Origin: Clostridiales bacterium
Lineage (GTDB): Bacteria > Bacillota > Clostridia > Christensenellales > Aristaeellaceae
Length of the DNA stretch: 53,619 nt
NCBI GenBank assembly: GCA_004557805.1
Contig: SFFS01000008.1
Coordinates: 1 to 53,619, forward strand
Direction: 5' to 3'
Below are positions 1-8,035 of this stretch, in pieces. The first letter of the stretch is position 1. Every line of letters begins with the position of its first letter. Position numbers and translations under genes: made by a program. The notes beneath the pieces are model-generated. The model was not told the origin of the DNA. It worked only from the letters and a program-made list of their open reading frames with translations, and made no database searches.

Positions 1-96
1 CTGATCGACTACGATTCCACCTGGACCGGCGAAAACAAGAACCACATCATCGAAGCGTGGACTTCCGCCATCAACGCGGACAAGCTGGCCAAGTAA
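1..96 (+). CDS. ABC transporter substrate-binding protein, C-terminal fragment
   Basis: Only the last 31 codons are inside the window, ending in TAA. The tail contains LIDYDSTWTGENK followed by a helix ending DKLAK, which resembles the C-terminus of iron(III)-type periplasmic binding proteins (Fbp/Afu group). The next two genes on the same strand are a double permease and an ATPase, so this is most likely the binding lipoprotein of the same transporter. A terminator-like hairpin separates it from the permease gene, an arrangement often seen where the binding protein is made in excess. The ligand cannot be decided from 31 residues. Confidence 0.6.
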   Translation: MIDYDSTWTGENKNHIIEAWTSAINADKLAK

Positions 97-122
97 GGTT
101 CAATCATCCTGTTAGGATTCGC

Positions 123-148
123 AAAAACCGCCTCTACAGGCGGTTTTT
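123..148 (+). terminator. Hairpin terminator after the binding-protein gene
   Basis: The ten-base arms aaaaaccgcc and ggcggttttt are perfect complements around a six-base loop (tctaca), and the right arm itself ends in five T. It lies between the binding-protein gene and the permease gene, so it may be a partial intra-operon terminator. Confidence 0.8.
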
Positions 149-234
149 GTGAATCCGCCGGCGAAGGGCGGCGCGGCGCAGGCGCTTTGCACTCGCCGCG
201 GCAGATCAGAAACCCAAGGGAGAGGTGTTCATAT

Positions 235-2259
235 TTGACAAACGTAAAAAGCAAACAGCTGGACCGCAAAAAGCTGTTCGCGGATCCGGTAACCGTGTTT
301 GCGATTATCCTGGTGCTGGCCTTCCTGCTCCTGTTTGTGGTATATCCGCTGTGTACGATCCTCGCACAGAGCTTTACAACCGATGACACCGCCTATGTCA
401 ACAATCTGAGCAAAAACGGCAAGGCGCTGGTGACTTACGCTGCGGACGACGCGGAAATGCAGCAGAATCCCGTCTACCGGCTGGGCAGTGCCGCCGTCGC
501 CTATTCGAAGGAGTACTTCGCGCGCGGCAAGACGAATACCGATACCATGAAGACGCTGCGCGCCGAAATGGACGGCGCGCTTGCGGAAATCGACGCGGAC
601 GAGAGCCTTCTGGCTGCCTATGCGGCCGCTGTAAAGAGCGAAACGCCCGTCGCTGAAGAGGACGTGGCGAATCTCTGCTCGGCCATTGCGCACGATTATC
701 CGGAAATCGGCAAGGTCGGGCTGACGCTGGAAGTATATTTCTCCATTTTCGCTTCGAAAAAGTTCCTGCAGGTTGTGCGCAACACGCTGATGCTCGGCGC
801 GATTTCGGGCCTTTGCTCGACGGTCATCGGCTTCCTGTTCGCATACGTCGACGTATATGTAAAGACGAAGCTGCGCGGCATTTTCAAGGTGATTTCGATG
901 CTGCCCATCGTGTCTCCGCCGTTCGTGCTGTCGCTGTCGATGATTATGCTCTTTGGCAAGAAGGGCATCATTACATATCATCTGCTCAACATCAAAAACG
1001 CCAATATCTACGGCCTGCACGGCATCTTGTTCGTACAGATCCTGACGTTCTTCCCGGTGACGTACCTGATGCTGAAGGGGCTGCTCGCCAATATCGATCC
1101 TTCGCTGGAAGAATCGAGCCGCAATATGGGCGCCTCGCGCTGGCGCGTGTTCAAGGATATTACGCTGCCGCTGCTGCTTCCCGGCATTGGCAACGCGTTC
1201 CTGGTTTCCTTCATTGAGTCGGTAGCCGACTTCACCAACCCGATCATGATCGGCGGCGATTTCGACACGCTGGCCGCCTACATCTACATGCAGATTTCCA
1301 ACTTCGATACGCGTTCGTCTTCGGCGATGGCCGTCGTGCTGCTGACCATCAGCATGATCCTGTTCATCATCGAAAAGTATTTCCTCGAGCGCAAGAGCGT
1401 CGCGACGCTGACCGGCAAGGCCAGCCGCGTCCGCATGCAGATCGAAGACCGTTCGGTGCGCATTCCCACGACGGCGCTGTGCGCCTTCGTAGGGTTGTTC
1501 GTCATCGGCATGTATGCGATGGTGCCCGTCGGCGCGCTGTTCAAGCTGTGGGGCAAGGATTTCTCGCTGACGTTCAAGCATTTCGTCAACGTACTTGGCC
1601 GCGATACGAAGCCGTTCACGGATTCGCTGTATCTGAGCTTCGTCGCTTCCATCATTACCTCGCTGCTCTCGATGATTATCGCCTATCTGATCGTCAAGAA
1701 AAAATTCTTCGGCCGCAGGTTTATCGAGTTCGCCACGATGTTCGCCATGGCCGTGCCCGGCACGGTGCTTGGTATCGCCATCCTGCGCGGCTTCATCACC
1801 GGCGTGTTCCATTCGGGCGTGCTGGTGCTGGTCGGCACGAGCACGATCCTGATCGTCGCATTCGTCGTCCGCAGCCTGCCTATCGGTACGCGCTCGGCCG
1901 TGGCTGCGCTGAACCAGATCGATAAATCGATCGAGGAGTCGGCCTACGATATGGGCGCCGGCAGCATCAAGGTGTTCACCTCCATCACGCTGCCGCTGAT
2001 CAGCGATTCGTTCTTCTCCTCGCTGGTGACGACGTTCGCGCGCAGCATCACCGCAACCAGCGCCGTCATCTTCCTGATTTCCGCGCGCTGGCAGCTGATT
2101 ACGCCGCAGATCATGCACGTGGTCGACCGCGGCCAGTATTCCGTGGCCTGCGCGTATGCGACCATCATGATGCTGATCGTCTATGTGGCCATTTTCGCCA
2201 TGCAGCTGGTCGTCAGCCGCATGAGCCGCAGCCGCCGCATCAAGGAGCAGAAAGTGTGA
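235..2259 (+). CDS. Iron-type ABC transporter permease, two fused permease domains
   Basis: A 674-residue membrane protein that forms the whole transmembrane channel of a binding-protein-dependent importer. Two BPD_transp_1 domains occur in tandem, each with its EAA loop for contact with the ATPase: EESSRNMGASRWRVF in the first half and EESAYDMGAGSIKVF in the second. A hydrophilic extracytoplasmic insert of about 130 residues lies between the first membrane segment and the first permease domain. The fused layout is typical of FbpB/AfuB iron(III) permeases; a 2-aminoethylphosphonate or thiamine-type importer is possible. I chose the TTG at 235 because AAGGGAGAGG precedes it at good spacing, whereas an earlier in-frame start at 187 has no ribosome site. 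The ATPase follows 43 bases later. Confidence 0.85.
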   Translation: MTNVKSKQLDRKKLFADPVTVFAIILVLAFLLLFVVYPLCTILAQSFTTDDTAYVNNLSKNGKALVTYAADDAEMQQNPVYRLGSAAVAYSKEYFARGKTNTDTMKTLRAEMDGALAEIDADESLLAAYAAAVKSETPVAEEDVANLCSAIAHDYPEIGKVGLTLEVYFSIFASKKFLQVVRNTLMLGAISGLCSTVIGFLFAYVDVYVKTKLRGIFKVISMLPIVSPPFVLSLSMIMLFGKKGIITYHLLNIKNANIYGLHGILFVQILTFFPVTYLMLKGLLANIDPSLEESSRNMGASRWRVFKDITLPLLLPGIGNAFLVSFIESVADFTNPIMIGGDFDTLAAYIYMQISNFDTRSSSAMAVVLLTISMILFIIEKYFLERKSVATLTGKASRVRMQIEDRSVRIPTTALCAFVGLFVIGMYAMVPVGALFKLWGKDFSLTFKHFVNVLGRDTKPFTDSLYLSFVASIITSLLSMIIAYLIVKKKFFGRRFIEFATMFAMAVPGTVLGIAILRGFITGVFHSGVLVLVGTSTILIVAFVVRSLPIGTRSAVAALNQIDKSIEESAYDMGAGSIKVFTSITLPLISDSFFSSLVTTFARSITATSAVIFLISARWQLITPQIMHVVDRGQYSVACAYATIMMLIVYVAIFAMQLVVSRMSRSRRIKEQKV

Positions 2260-2302
2260 CCGGGGCGGAACGCCTCAGAATCCGGTTGAAGGAGTGTACA
2301 TT

Positions 2303-3382
2303 ATGAGCAATACAAAAAAAGGTGTCCGGCTCTCAAATATTTCCAAGATTTACATCGACCCCAAAACGAACAAGCCGTTTAAGGCGGTCGATTCCATCAA
2401 TGTCGATATCGCGCCCGGCGATTTCGTCACGTTGCTCGGCCCTTCCGGCTGCGGCAAAACGACCACGCTGCGCATGATCGCGGGCTTTGAATCGCCGGAC
2501 GAGGGCGAGATTTATCTCGGCGAGCAGGCGATTAACGAATTGACGCCCAACAAGCGCGATACGGCCATGGTGTTCCAGAGCTACGCGCTTTTCCCGCACA
2601 TGAACATTTTCGATAACGTAGCCTACGGCCTGAAGCTGCGCAAGGTTCCCAAGGACGAGATCCGCAAAAAGGTTTTCGATATGCTCAAGCTTGTCGGCCT
2701 CGAAGGCATGGAGAACCGCTATACCAACCAGCTTTCGGGCGGCCAGCAGCAGCGCGTAGCGCTGGCGCGCGCGCTGATCGTCGAGCCCGGCGTGCTGCTG
2801 TTCGACGAACCGCTTTCGAACCTTGATGCGAAGCTGCGCGTTTACATGCGCACTGAAATCCGCCGCATCCAGCAGCAGTTCGGCATCACGGCCATTTACG
2901 TTACGCACGATCAGTCTGAGGCGATGTCCATTTCCGATAACATCATCATTATGAACAAGGGTGTGATCGCCCAGATGGGCACGCCGCAGCAGATTTACTA
3001 CAACCCCGCCAGCGAGTTCGTGGCTGATTTTATCGGCGAAGCGAACTTCCTGAAGGTGAAGGTGGACAGCGTGGAAGCCGATAAGATCGGCGTTTCGTTC
3101 AACGGCGTGCGCTTTGCGGCGCGCAGACCCGAGATCAAGCTGGAAGCGGGCGAGGAACATACGATGATGCTCCGCCCCGAAGGCGTGCGCCTGGCCGAAA
3201 CGGGCGTACTGCCCTGTCGGGTTATCCTGTCCTGCTTTATGGGCTCGTATCAGAACTACCACGTCATGGTGGGCGATACGCTCGTGAAGATCACGGACAA
3301 CCATCCGGTCGGCCGCCGCGTGTTCAATGTGGGCGAGGAAGCGTTCCTCGATTTCAGCCCGATCGATACGCATCTGATGTAA
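2303..3382 (+). CDS. ABC transporter ATP-binding protein, iron/spermidine/sulfate type
   Basis: A 359-residue ATPase that powers the fused permease upstream. It shows Walker A GPSGCGKTT (about residues 46-54), the Q-loop in MVFQSYALF, signature LSGGQQQR, Walker B VLLFDEPLSNLD and the switch histidine in YVTHDQ. The C-terminal third is a TOBE-type regulatory domain, as in FbpC, PotA and CysA. The ATG at 2303 is preferred over a GTG nine bases earlier because AAGGAG lies eight bases upstream of it. It completes a binding protein, permease, ATPase operon. Iron(III) is the favoured substrate from the fused permease, but the ATPase alone does not show specificity. Confidence 0.9.
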   Translation: MSNTKKGVRLSNISKIYIDPKTNKPFKAVDSINVDIAPGDFVTLLGPSGCGKTTTLRMIAGFESPDEGEIYLGEQAINELTPNKRDTAMVFQSYALFPHMNIFDNVAYGLKLRKVPKDEIRKKVFDMLKLVGLEGMENRYTNQLSGGQQQRVALARALIVEPGVLLFDEPLSNLDAKLRVYMRTEIRRIQQQFGITAIYVTHDQSEAMSISDNIIIMNKGVIAQMGTPQQIYYNPASEFVADFIGEANFLKVKVDSVEADKIGVSFNGVRFAARRPEIKLEAGEEHTMMLRPEGVRLAETGVLPCRVILSCFMGSYQNYHVMVGDTLVKITDNHPVGRRVFNVGEEAFLDFSPIDTHLM

Positions 3383-3398
3383 ATAAACGGAAAATGGG

Positions 3399-3425
3399 AG
3401 GGCCGTATGGAGTTCATACGGCCCT
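3399..3425 (+). repeat. Hairpin repeat copy 1, possible terminator of the ABC operon
   Basis: The arms gggccgtatg (3400-3409) and catacggccc (3415-3424) pair perfectly around the loop gagtt. Only two or three T follow, so termination strength is uncertain. A second copy with one changed loop base lies at 3641-3666. Confidence 0.7.
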
Positions 3426-3640
3426 TATCAATTTATCCTAAAGCGGGGCGAGGCGTTTGTCGAAGGGATTTCGGCGCGTTCGCGCCTGAAAAGGCGCGGC
3501 GCATGCATCCCCCGGAAAGCGTTGCCTGCGCCGCAAAAGGGTTCTGCAAACGGGAAAAGGTAAAATTAAATTGCCCGATGCATGCCCGGTTTCGCTCCAT
3601 TTGAATTCGAGAGAACTTGGAACCGTTTCTGACGGTATGC
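3426..3640. other. Gene-free spacer between the hairpin copies
   Basis: No convincing gene lies in the 512 bases between the ABC ATPase and the next gene. A 65-codon open frame over 3407-3604 begins inside the first hairpin and has no ribosome site or recognisable composition. Apart from the two hairpin copies I see no promoter or other structure here. Confidence 0.5.
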
Positions 3641-3666
3641 GGGCCGTATGAAGTTCATACGGCCCT
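3641..3666 (+). repeat. Hairpin repeat copy 2
   Basis: The arms gggccgtatg (3641-3650) and catacggccc (3656-3665) flank the loop aagtt. It is identical to copy 1 except for one loop base. Little homology extends beyond the hairpin, so the hairpin itself seems to be the repeated unit. Confidence 0.7.
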
Positions 3667-3845
3667 GCTTATTGATTTGAACGGGAAACGAGACGGCGGG
3701 GCTCTGCGTGGAAACGATTCTGGCACTCATGCGCGCTGTTTTCAATGCTCATGCCGCACGCTTTTCCCGTTGGAATTAGGGAGCTTCTAAATTCGCCAGG
3801 CAGTATTTTCGACGGTTGGTTTTCATCCTTGCAAAGACACAACAT

Positions 3846-3878
3846 AAAAAAAGAAGGCCGCATGTTTCTGCGGCCTTC
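3846..3878 (-). terminator. Terminator of the orphan binding-protein gene
   Basis: The arms gaaggccgca (3853-3862) and tgcggccttc (3869-3878) are a perfect 10-base stem. On the minus strand it is followed by a run of seven T (3846-3852 read in reverse). It lies 17 bases past the stop of the minus-strand gene. Confidence 0.85.
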
Positions 3879-3894
3879 CCGTTTCATTATGCGC

Positions 3895-4728
3895 TTACTC
3901 GCCCTCTTCAGTTTCTTCCAGCGCAACCAGATATCCCGCCAGCACCGTAATATCGCTGCCGAACCAGTCCGATGCGATATCGCTGAGCACGCCGTTGAAC
4001 GCGAGCGTCACCATCGCGTCGTTCACGGCCGACCACAGCGCTTCGCTCTGCGGCGCGAACGCCGCGGTCAGCTCCCATACGGCTTCCGGTTCGCCCACGA
4101 ATTTCAGGTTCGCGCCCTGCGCGATGCGGTACTCGGCGACCAGCCGGTCGACCAGCGCGCCGTCTACGCTTCCTGTTTCCACGGCGTTGAGCAGCTCATA
4201 GGCGGTGGGGAAGGAGTAGGCCGCGCTCAGCACCTGATAGAGCTCCTTGTTTTCATTGAGCACGTCCGCCTCGCAGGAGCCTTCGCGCAGACCGAGCGTC
4301 TTGCCGGCCATATCCGCCATAGCGCTGACGGCGGAATCGCCCTTCACTACGAGCGCCGTGCCGGATTCGATGTAGGGGAAGCTCACGCGCAGCATGTCCT
4401 CGTTGTCCGCCTGCGCAAACCCGCACAGCAGCATGTCGACCGAGCCGTCTTCCAGCGCGGAGCGCGCGTTTTTCCATTCGATCGGGACAACTTCCAGTTC
4501 AACGCCCAGCGCGTCGCAGATCGCATAGGCGAAATCGACGTCAAAGCCGGTATATTCGTTCGTTTCATCGACAAAGCAGAAGGGCGCATAGGCCTTATCC
4601 ATGCCCACGCGGAGCGCGCCGCGTTCCTTTACATCCACATAAGAAAGATCGGTCCCGTCCTCCTCGGCGAACGCGCATGCGCAAAACGTCATGCACACGG
4701 CCAGCAGCATGGCGAAAAATCTCTTCAT
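3895..4728 (-). CDS. Amino-acid-type ABC transporter solute-binding protein (SBP_bac_3), orphan
   Basis: A 277-residue exported protein of the type 3 solute-binding family, which captures polar amino acids or related small ligands outside the membrane. An N-terminal hydrophobic signal (MKRFFAMLLAVCMTFCAC) ends at a likely AFA-EED signal peptidase site. The mature part has the family hallmarks: RVGMDKAYAPFCF, then YTGFDVDFAYAICDALG and a hinge region with VDMLLCGF. There is no clear lipobox, which is unusual for a Gram-positive binding protein; a lipoprotein cannot be excluded. The ATG at 4728 has AAAGGAGGG upstream. No permease or ATPase of this class is adjacent, so it must share a distant transporter or act as a sensor or scavenger. 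Confidence 0.8.
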   Translation of the reverse strand: MKRFFAMLLAVCMTFCACAFAEEDGTDLSYVDVKERGALRVGMDKAYAPFCFVDETNEYTGFDVDFAYAICDALGVELEVVPIEWKNARSALEDGSVDMLLCGFAQADNEDMLRVSFPYIESGTALVVKGDSAVSAMADMAGKTLGLREGSCEADVLNENKELYQVLSAAYSFPTAYELLNAVETGSVDGALVDRLVAEYRIAQGANLKFVGEPEAVWELTAAFAPQSEALWSAVNDAMVTLAFNGVLSDIASDWFGSDITVLAGYLVALEETEEGE

Positions 4729-4771
4729 TTCAGGGGTTCCCTCCTTTGCATCTGGCAAAATCCGTAGCACA

Positions 4772-4800
4772 ATAGTACCCTGCCCGGCAATATTTGTCAA
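4772..4800 (-). promoter_or_regulatory. Promoter of the orphan binding-protein gene
   Basis: On the minus strand a perfect TTGACA (4795-4800) stands 17 bases from TACTAT (4772-4777). The inferred start leaves a leader of about 35 bases before the ATG at 4728. Confidence 0.75.
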
Positions 4801-4815
4801 GCGAACAAAAAAAGC

Positions 4816-4844
4816 GTGACGAAAGCCCGCGGCATGTGTATAAT
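4816..4844 (+). promoter_or_regulatory. Promoter of the zinc/manganese ABC operon
   Basis: GTGACG (4816-4821) and a perfect TATAAT (4839-4844) are separated by 17 bases. Its -35 box is only 15 bases from the -35 box of the divergent gene. I see no clear Zur or MntR palindrome. Confidence 0.65.
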
Positions 4845-4941
4845 CGAGCTGCATTCGAAAAAAAGACCGACAATGCCTGCGCCTGCCCGGAGCGTCTTTC
4901 CGCACGGGATCGCGCGAACGCATGTAAGGAGGACGCTGACT

Positions 4942-5811
4942 TTGCGTAAAAAACTCGTCTGTCTGCTTTTGCTTTTCTGCCTTTTGCTGGGCGGCTGCGC
5001 CGCCGCGGAAGGGCTGACCGTTACCGCCACGTTTTATCCGGTCTATCTTGCGGCGATTAACGTCTGCCGCGATGTGGAGGGCGTTTCCGTGGCGTGCCTT
5101 GCGCCGCCCACGGCGGGCTGTCTGCACGATTATCAGATTACCTCCGCCGAGCGTCGCACGCTCGCCGATTCCAACGTGATTCTCGCCAACGGCGCGGGGC
5201 TTGAATCGTTTCTGGAAAAGCTGCTGCCGCAGCTGAAGGGAACGGTCGTCGAGGCGGCGGAGGGGATTGAGCTGCTGCCCGGACACGAGGATGAATGGAA
5301 CCCGCATGTATGGGTGAGCGTTTCCGGCGCGATTCGCGAGGCGGAGAATATCGCCGCGGGAATGGCCGCCGCCGATCCGGCGCACGCCGGGCAATACGCG
5401 GCCAACTGCGCCGCATATACCGAAAAGCTGCGGGCCTTAAAGGAAGAAACGGCCGCCGCGCTCGCGCCCTGCGCGGGCAAAAGCATCGTCACCTTCCACG
5501 AGGCGTTCGATTATTACGCCGCTGAGTTCGGGCTGAACGTCGCCGCCGTGGTGCAGCACGACGAGGGCAGCGCGCCCTCCGCGCGCGAAATCGCCGATAC
5601 GGTGAAAACCATCCGCGAAGAGGGCGTCTGCGCGCTGTTCGCCGAGCCGCAGTATACCGACGAATCGATCGATCTGATTGCCCGCGAGACGGGCCTGCCG
5701 GTCTATCTGCTCGACCCGGTCGTTTCCGGCGAGGCCGATCCGGACGATTTCGACGCGTACCTGCGCATCATGCGCCAGAACCTTGAGACGCTTCTGGAGG
5801 CGCTTCAATGA
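4942..5811 (+). CDS. Zinc/manganese ABC transporter substrate-binding lipoprotein (ZnuA-like)
   Basis: A 289-residue metal-binding lipoprotein of the cluster A-I family, delivering Zn(II) or Mn(II) to the permease encoded downstream. The signal peptide ends in the lipobox LLGGC. Probable metal ligands are the histidines in GCLHDYQ, NPHVW and FHEAFDYY plus an acidic residue near AEPQYTDES. The loop after the first histidine lacks the long His/Asp stretch of many ZnuA proteins. The start is the TTG at 4942, because TAAGGAGGA sits eight bases upstream; an earlier in-frame start at 4816 would fall inside the promoter. It overlaps the ATPase gene by an ATGA. Confidence 0.85.
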   Translation: MRKKLVCLLLLFCLLLGGCAAAEGLTVTATFYPVYLAAINVCRDVEGVSVACLAPPTAGCLHDYQITSAERRTLADSNVILANGAGLESFLEKLLPQLKGTVVEAAEGIELLPGHEDEWNPHVWVSVSGAIREAENIAAGMAAADPAHAGQYAANCAAYTEKLRALKEETAAALAPCAGKSIVTFHEAFDYYAAEFGLNVAAVVQHDEGSAPSAREIADTVKTIREEGVCALFAEPQYTDESIDLIARETGLPVYLLDPVVSGEADPDDFDAYLRIMRQNLETLLEALQ

Positions 5812-6623
5812 AAAACGATTCTCTGCGCACGCCCTGCGGCGCGTGCTGCACGCAGTTTAAACACCTCACCGTTTCGCTCGAAGGGCTGGACGTGCTCGAG
5901 GATGTCTCGATGCATCTGCACTGCGGCGAAATGACGGCCATCATCGGCCCGAACGGCGCGGGCAAGACGACGCTTTTCAAGGCACTCCTGCGCCAGATCC
6001 CCTATCGCGGAGAAATCACCTTTTCCGATGCGGAGGGCACGCGCGTGGGCAAGCCGCGCATCGGCTACGTGCCGCAATATCTGGCGGCGGAGCGGCTGGC
6101 GCCTGCGACGGTGCTCGATTTTTTCCGCGCCGCGCTTTCGCGCGCGCCGGCGTTTCTGCCGCCGCGCAGAAGAGAACGCGAAATGATTCTGGAGGCGCTT
6201 TCGCGCGCGGGCGCGGAGCAGCTGATCGACCGCCGCGTGGGCGCGCTCTCGGGCGGGGAGACGCAGCGCGTGCTGCTTGCGCTGGCGCTTACGCCCATGC
6301 CCGATCTGCTCATGCTCGACGAGCCCGTCAGCGGCATGGACGCGGAAGGGCTGGCGGCGTTTTATCACCGGCTGGACATGCTGCGCAGCGAATACGATAT
6401 CAGCATCCTGCTCATTTCGCATGATTTTTCGTTCGTGCGGCGCTACGCCGATAAAGCCGCGCTGATCGACCGGCGGCTGCTGGCGTTCGGGCCGCCCGCC
6501 GAGGTGTTTGCGGGCGAAACCTTCCGCGCGGTGTTCCCGGGCGTGGCGGTTGAGGACGCGGCGCCGGATCATCATTCGCATGTCGATCATCACCATCATC
6601 ACGGAGAGGGGGCGGGCGCATGA
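5808..6623 (+). CDS. Zinc/manganese ABC transporter ATP-binding protein with His-rich tail
   Basis: A 271-residue ATPase of the metal importer. Walker A is GPNGAGKTT, the signature LSGGETQRV, Walker B LLMLDEPVSGMD and the switch histidine is in LISHDFSF. Two extra metal-binding elements are visible: an N-terminal cysteine cluster CGACC at residues 8-12, and a C-terminal tail rich in histidine (ten His within the last 20 or so residues, including five in a row). Both overlaps are ATGA type, with the binding protein before and the permease after, so the three are translationally coupled. The His tail suggests zinc rather than manganese, and might sense or buffer metal; this is inference. Confidence 0.9.
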   Translation: MKNDSLRTPCGACCTQFKHLTVSLEGLDVLEDVSMHLHCGEMTAIIGPNGAGKTTLFKALLRQIPYRGEITFSDAEGTRVGKPRIGYVPQYLAAERLAPATVLDFFRAALSRAPAFLPPRRREREMILEALSRAGAEQLIDRRVGALSGGETQRVLLALALTPMPDLLMLDEPVSGMDAEGLAAFYHRLDMLRSEYDISILLISHDFSFVRRYADKAALIDRRLLAFGPPAEVFAGETFRAVFPGVAVEDAAPDHHSHVDHHHHHGEGAGA

Positions 6624-7447
6624 CGTTTCTTTCCGATCTGCTCTGGGGCTGGACGGAATACGGTTTTATGCGCACGGCGCTGTGCGCCGTACTGTTGATC
6701 GCGCCGCTCTACGGTCTGCTTGGCACCATGGCGGTGGACGGGCGCATGGCGTTCTTCTCCGATTCGCTCGGACATTCGGCCATTACGGGCATCGCGCTGG
6801 GCGTGATGCTGGGGCTTCAGACGCCCGCCTGGGCAATGGTGCTCTACGGGCTTTGCTATGCGCTGCTTCTTTGTTATGTCAAGGGCCGCGGCGCGGCCTC
6901 GACCGATACGACCATCGGCGTATTCTCCTCGACGGGGCTTGCGCTGGGCGTGGTGCTCCTCTCGCGCAACGGCGGTTTTGCGAAGTATTCCGGTTATCTT
7001 ATCGGCGATCTGCTGGCCATTGAGCCGGGCGATATCGCCACGGCGGCGGTGCTTCTGGCCGTGTCGCTTGCGTTCTGGCTGCTTTTTTATAACAAAATGC
7101 TTCTCAACAGCATTTCCGGGCCGGTGGCGTCCAGCCGCGGCGTGCGCACGCATCTGATGGAAACGGCGTTCGCATGCCTGCTGGCCGTGGTGGTCATGCT
7201 GTCCATCCGCTGGGTGGGCACGCTGATGCTCAACGCCATGCTCGTGCTGCCCGCTGCGGCGGCGCGCAATCTCGCGCGCAACGTGCGGCATTATCATCTG
7301 CTGTCGATGCTGCTGGCGCTGGTCTGCTCGGTGCTGGGGCTGCTTTTGTCGTTTGCGTGGGGAACCGCCTCCGGCGCGACGATCGTGCTGATGCTTGCCG
7401 CGGGCTATGCGGTCACGCTGCTGGTTCGCTCGCGCAGCGCGCAATAA
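6620..7447 (+). CDS. Zinc/manganese ABC transporter permease (ZnuB-like)
   Basis: A 275-residue integral membrane protein of the ABC-3 family with about eight hydrophobic segments. Family features include AFFSDSLGHSAITGIALG near residue 50 and the glycine/proline-rich segments in the second half, for example LNAMLVLPAAAARN. It forms the channel for the metal delivered by the ZnuA-like lipoprotein. It overlaps the ATPase stop codon (ATGA) and is followed after ten bases by an acetyltransferase gene, probably on the same transcript. Confidence 0.9.
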   Translation: MTFLSDLLWGWTEYGFMRTALCAVLLIAPLYGLLGTMAVDGRMAFFSDSLGHSAITGIALGVMLGLQTPAWAMVLYGLCYALLLCYVKGRGAASTDTTIGVFSSTGLALGVVLLSRNGGFAKYSGYLIGDLLAIEPGDIATAAVLLAVSLAFWLLFYNKMLLNSISGPVASSRGVRTHLMETAFACLLAVVVMLSIRWVGTLMLNAMLVLPAAAARNLARNVRHYHLLSMLLALVCSVLGLLLSFAWGTASGATIVLMLAAGYAVTLLVRSRSAQ

Positions 7448-7457
7448 GGGGAGAGCG

Positions 7458-7988
7458 ATGGGATTCATTCTTGAAACGGAGCGCCTTGCGCTCCGAAAAA
7501 TGACGCAGGCCGATTTTCCCGCCCTGTGCGAAATTTTGCAGGACGAACAGACCATGTACGCCTATGAGGGCGCGTTCAGCGGCGAAGAAGCGCAGACATG
7601 GCTCGACAGGCAGCTGGAGCGCTATCGGGACGACGGAATCGGCCTGTGGGCGGTTATCCTGAAGGAAAATGGTAAAATGATCGGCCAGTGCGGCCTGACC
7701 TGGCAGAGAATTCCGGGCGAGACGGTGCTCGAGGTGGGCTATCTGTTCAACCGCGCGTACTGGCATTGCGGCTATGCCGCCGAGGCCGCCCGCGCCTGCC
7801 GCGATTACGCGTTTGAAACGCTGCGCGCGGAGAAGGTATATTCGATCATTCGCGATACGAATGCGCTTTCACAGAACGTCGCCCAGCGCAACGGAATGAC
7901 GCGGGTCGCGTCGTTTGTCAAGCATTATCGCGGGGCCGATATGCCGCACGGCGTGTACTGCGTGCAGCGGAGGGAGAGGGGAGAGTAA
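7458..7988 (+). CDS. GNAT N-acetyltransferase, RimJ/RimL-like
   Basis: A 176-residue acetyltransferase (Acetyltransf_3 type) that would use acetyl-CoA to modify an amine. It opens with ILETERLALRKMTQADF, the usual start of the RimJ/RimL/YdaF subgroup, and has the acetyl-CoA region around EVGYLFNRAYWHCGYAAEA and the late NALSQNVAQRNGM motif. The ATG at 7458 follows AAGGGGAG. It is last in the metal operon and ends before a strong terminator. The substrate is unknown and nothing ties it to metal uptake. Confidence 0.85.
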   Translation: MGFILETERLALRKMTQADFPALCEILQDEQTMYAYEGAFSGEEAQTWLDRQLERYRDDGIGLWAVILKENGKMIGQCGLTWQRIPGETVLEVGYLFNRAYWHCGYAAEAARACRDYAFETLRAEKVYSIIRDTNALSQNVAQRNGMTRVASFVKHYRGADMPHGVYCVQRRERGE

Positions 7989-7992
7989 AATG

Positions 7993-8019
7993 AAAAGGGC
8001 GGCTCAGCCGCCCTTTTTT
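7993..8019. terminator. Bidirectional terminator between convergent genes
   Basis: The stem gggcggc (7997-8003) with gccgccc (8007-8013) has four A before it and six T after it. It therefore serves the rightward metal operon and the leftward GH51 group, both of which end here. Confidence 0.9.
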
Positions 8020-8035
8020 GCGCTCCGTGCGCAGT

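Noticed and set aside
97..122. Possible tRNA-like T-loop (ggttcaatc) near the left edge
   Set aside because: No acceptor stem, D-arm or anticodon arm can be drawn around it. No tRNA was seen elsewhere either.
229..2118. Long minus-strand frame across the fused permease gene
   Set aside because: Shadow of the permease; dominated by Arg, Gln and His with no motifs or ribosome site.
3407..3604. 65-codon frame in the spacer after the iron-type ABC operon
   Set aside because: Its start is inside a hairpin and it has no ribosome site or similarity.
3399..3666. CRISPR array suggested by the repeated palindrome
   Set aside because: Only two copies, 241 bases apart, with a perfect hairpin instead of regular repeat-spacer units; no cas genes are present.
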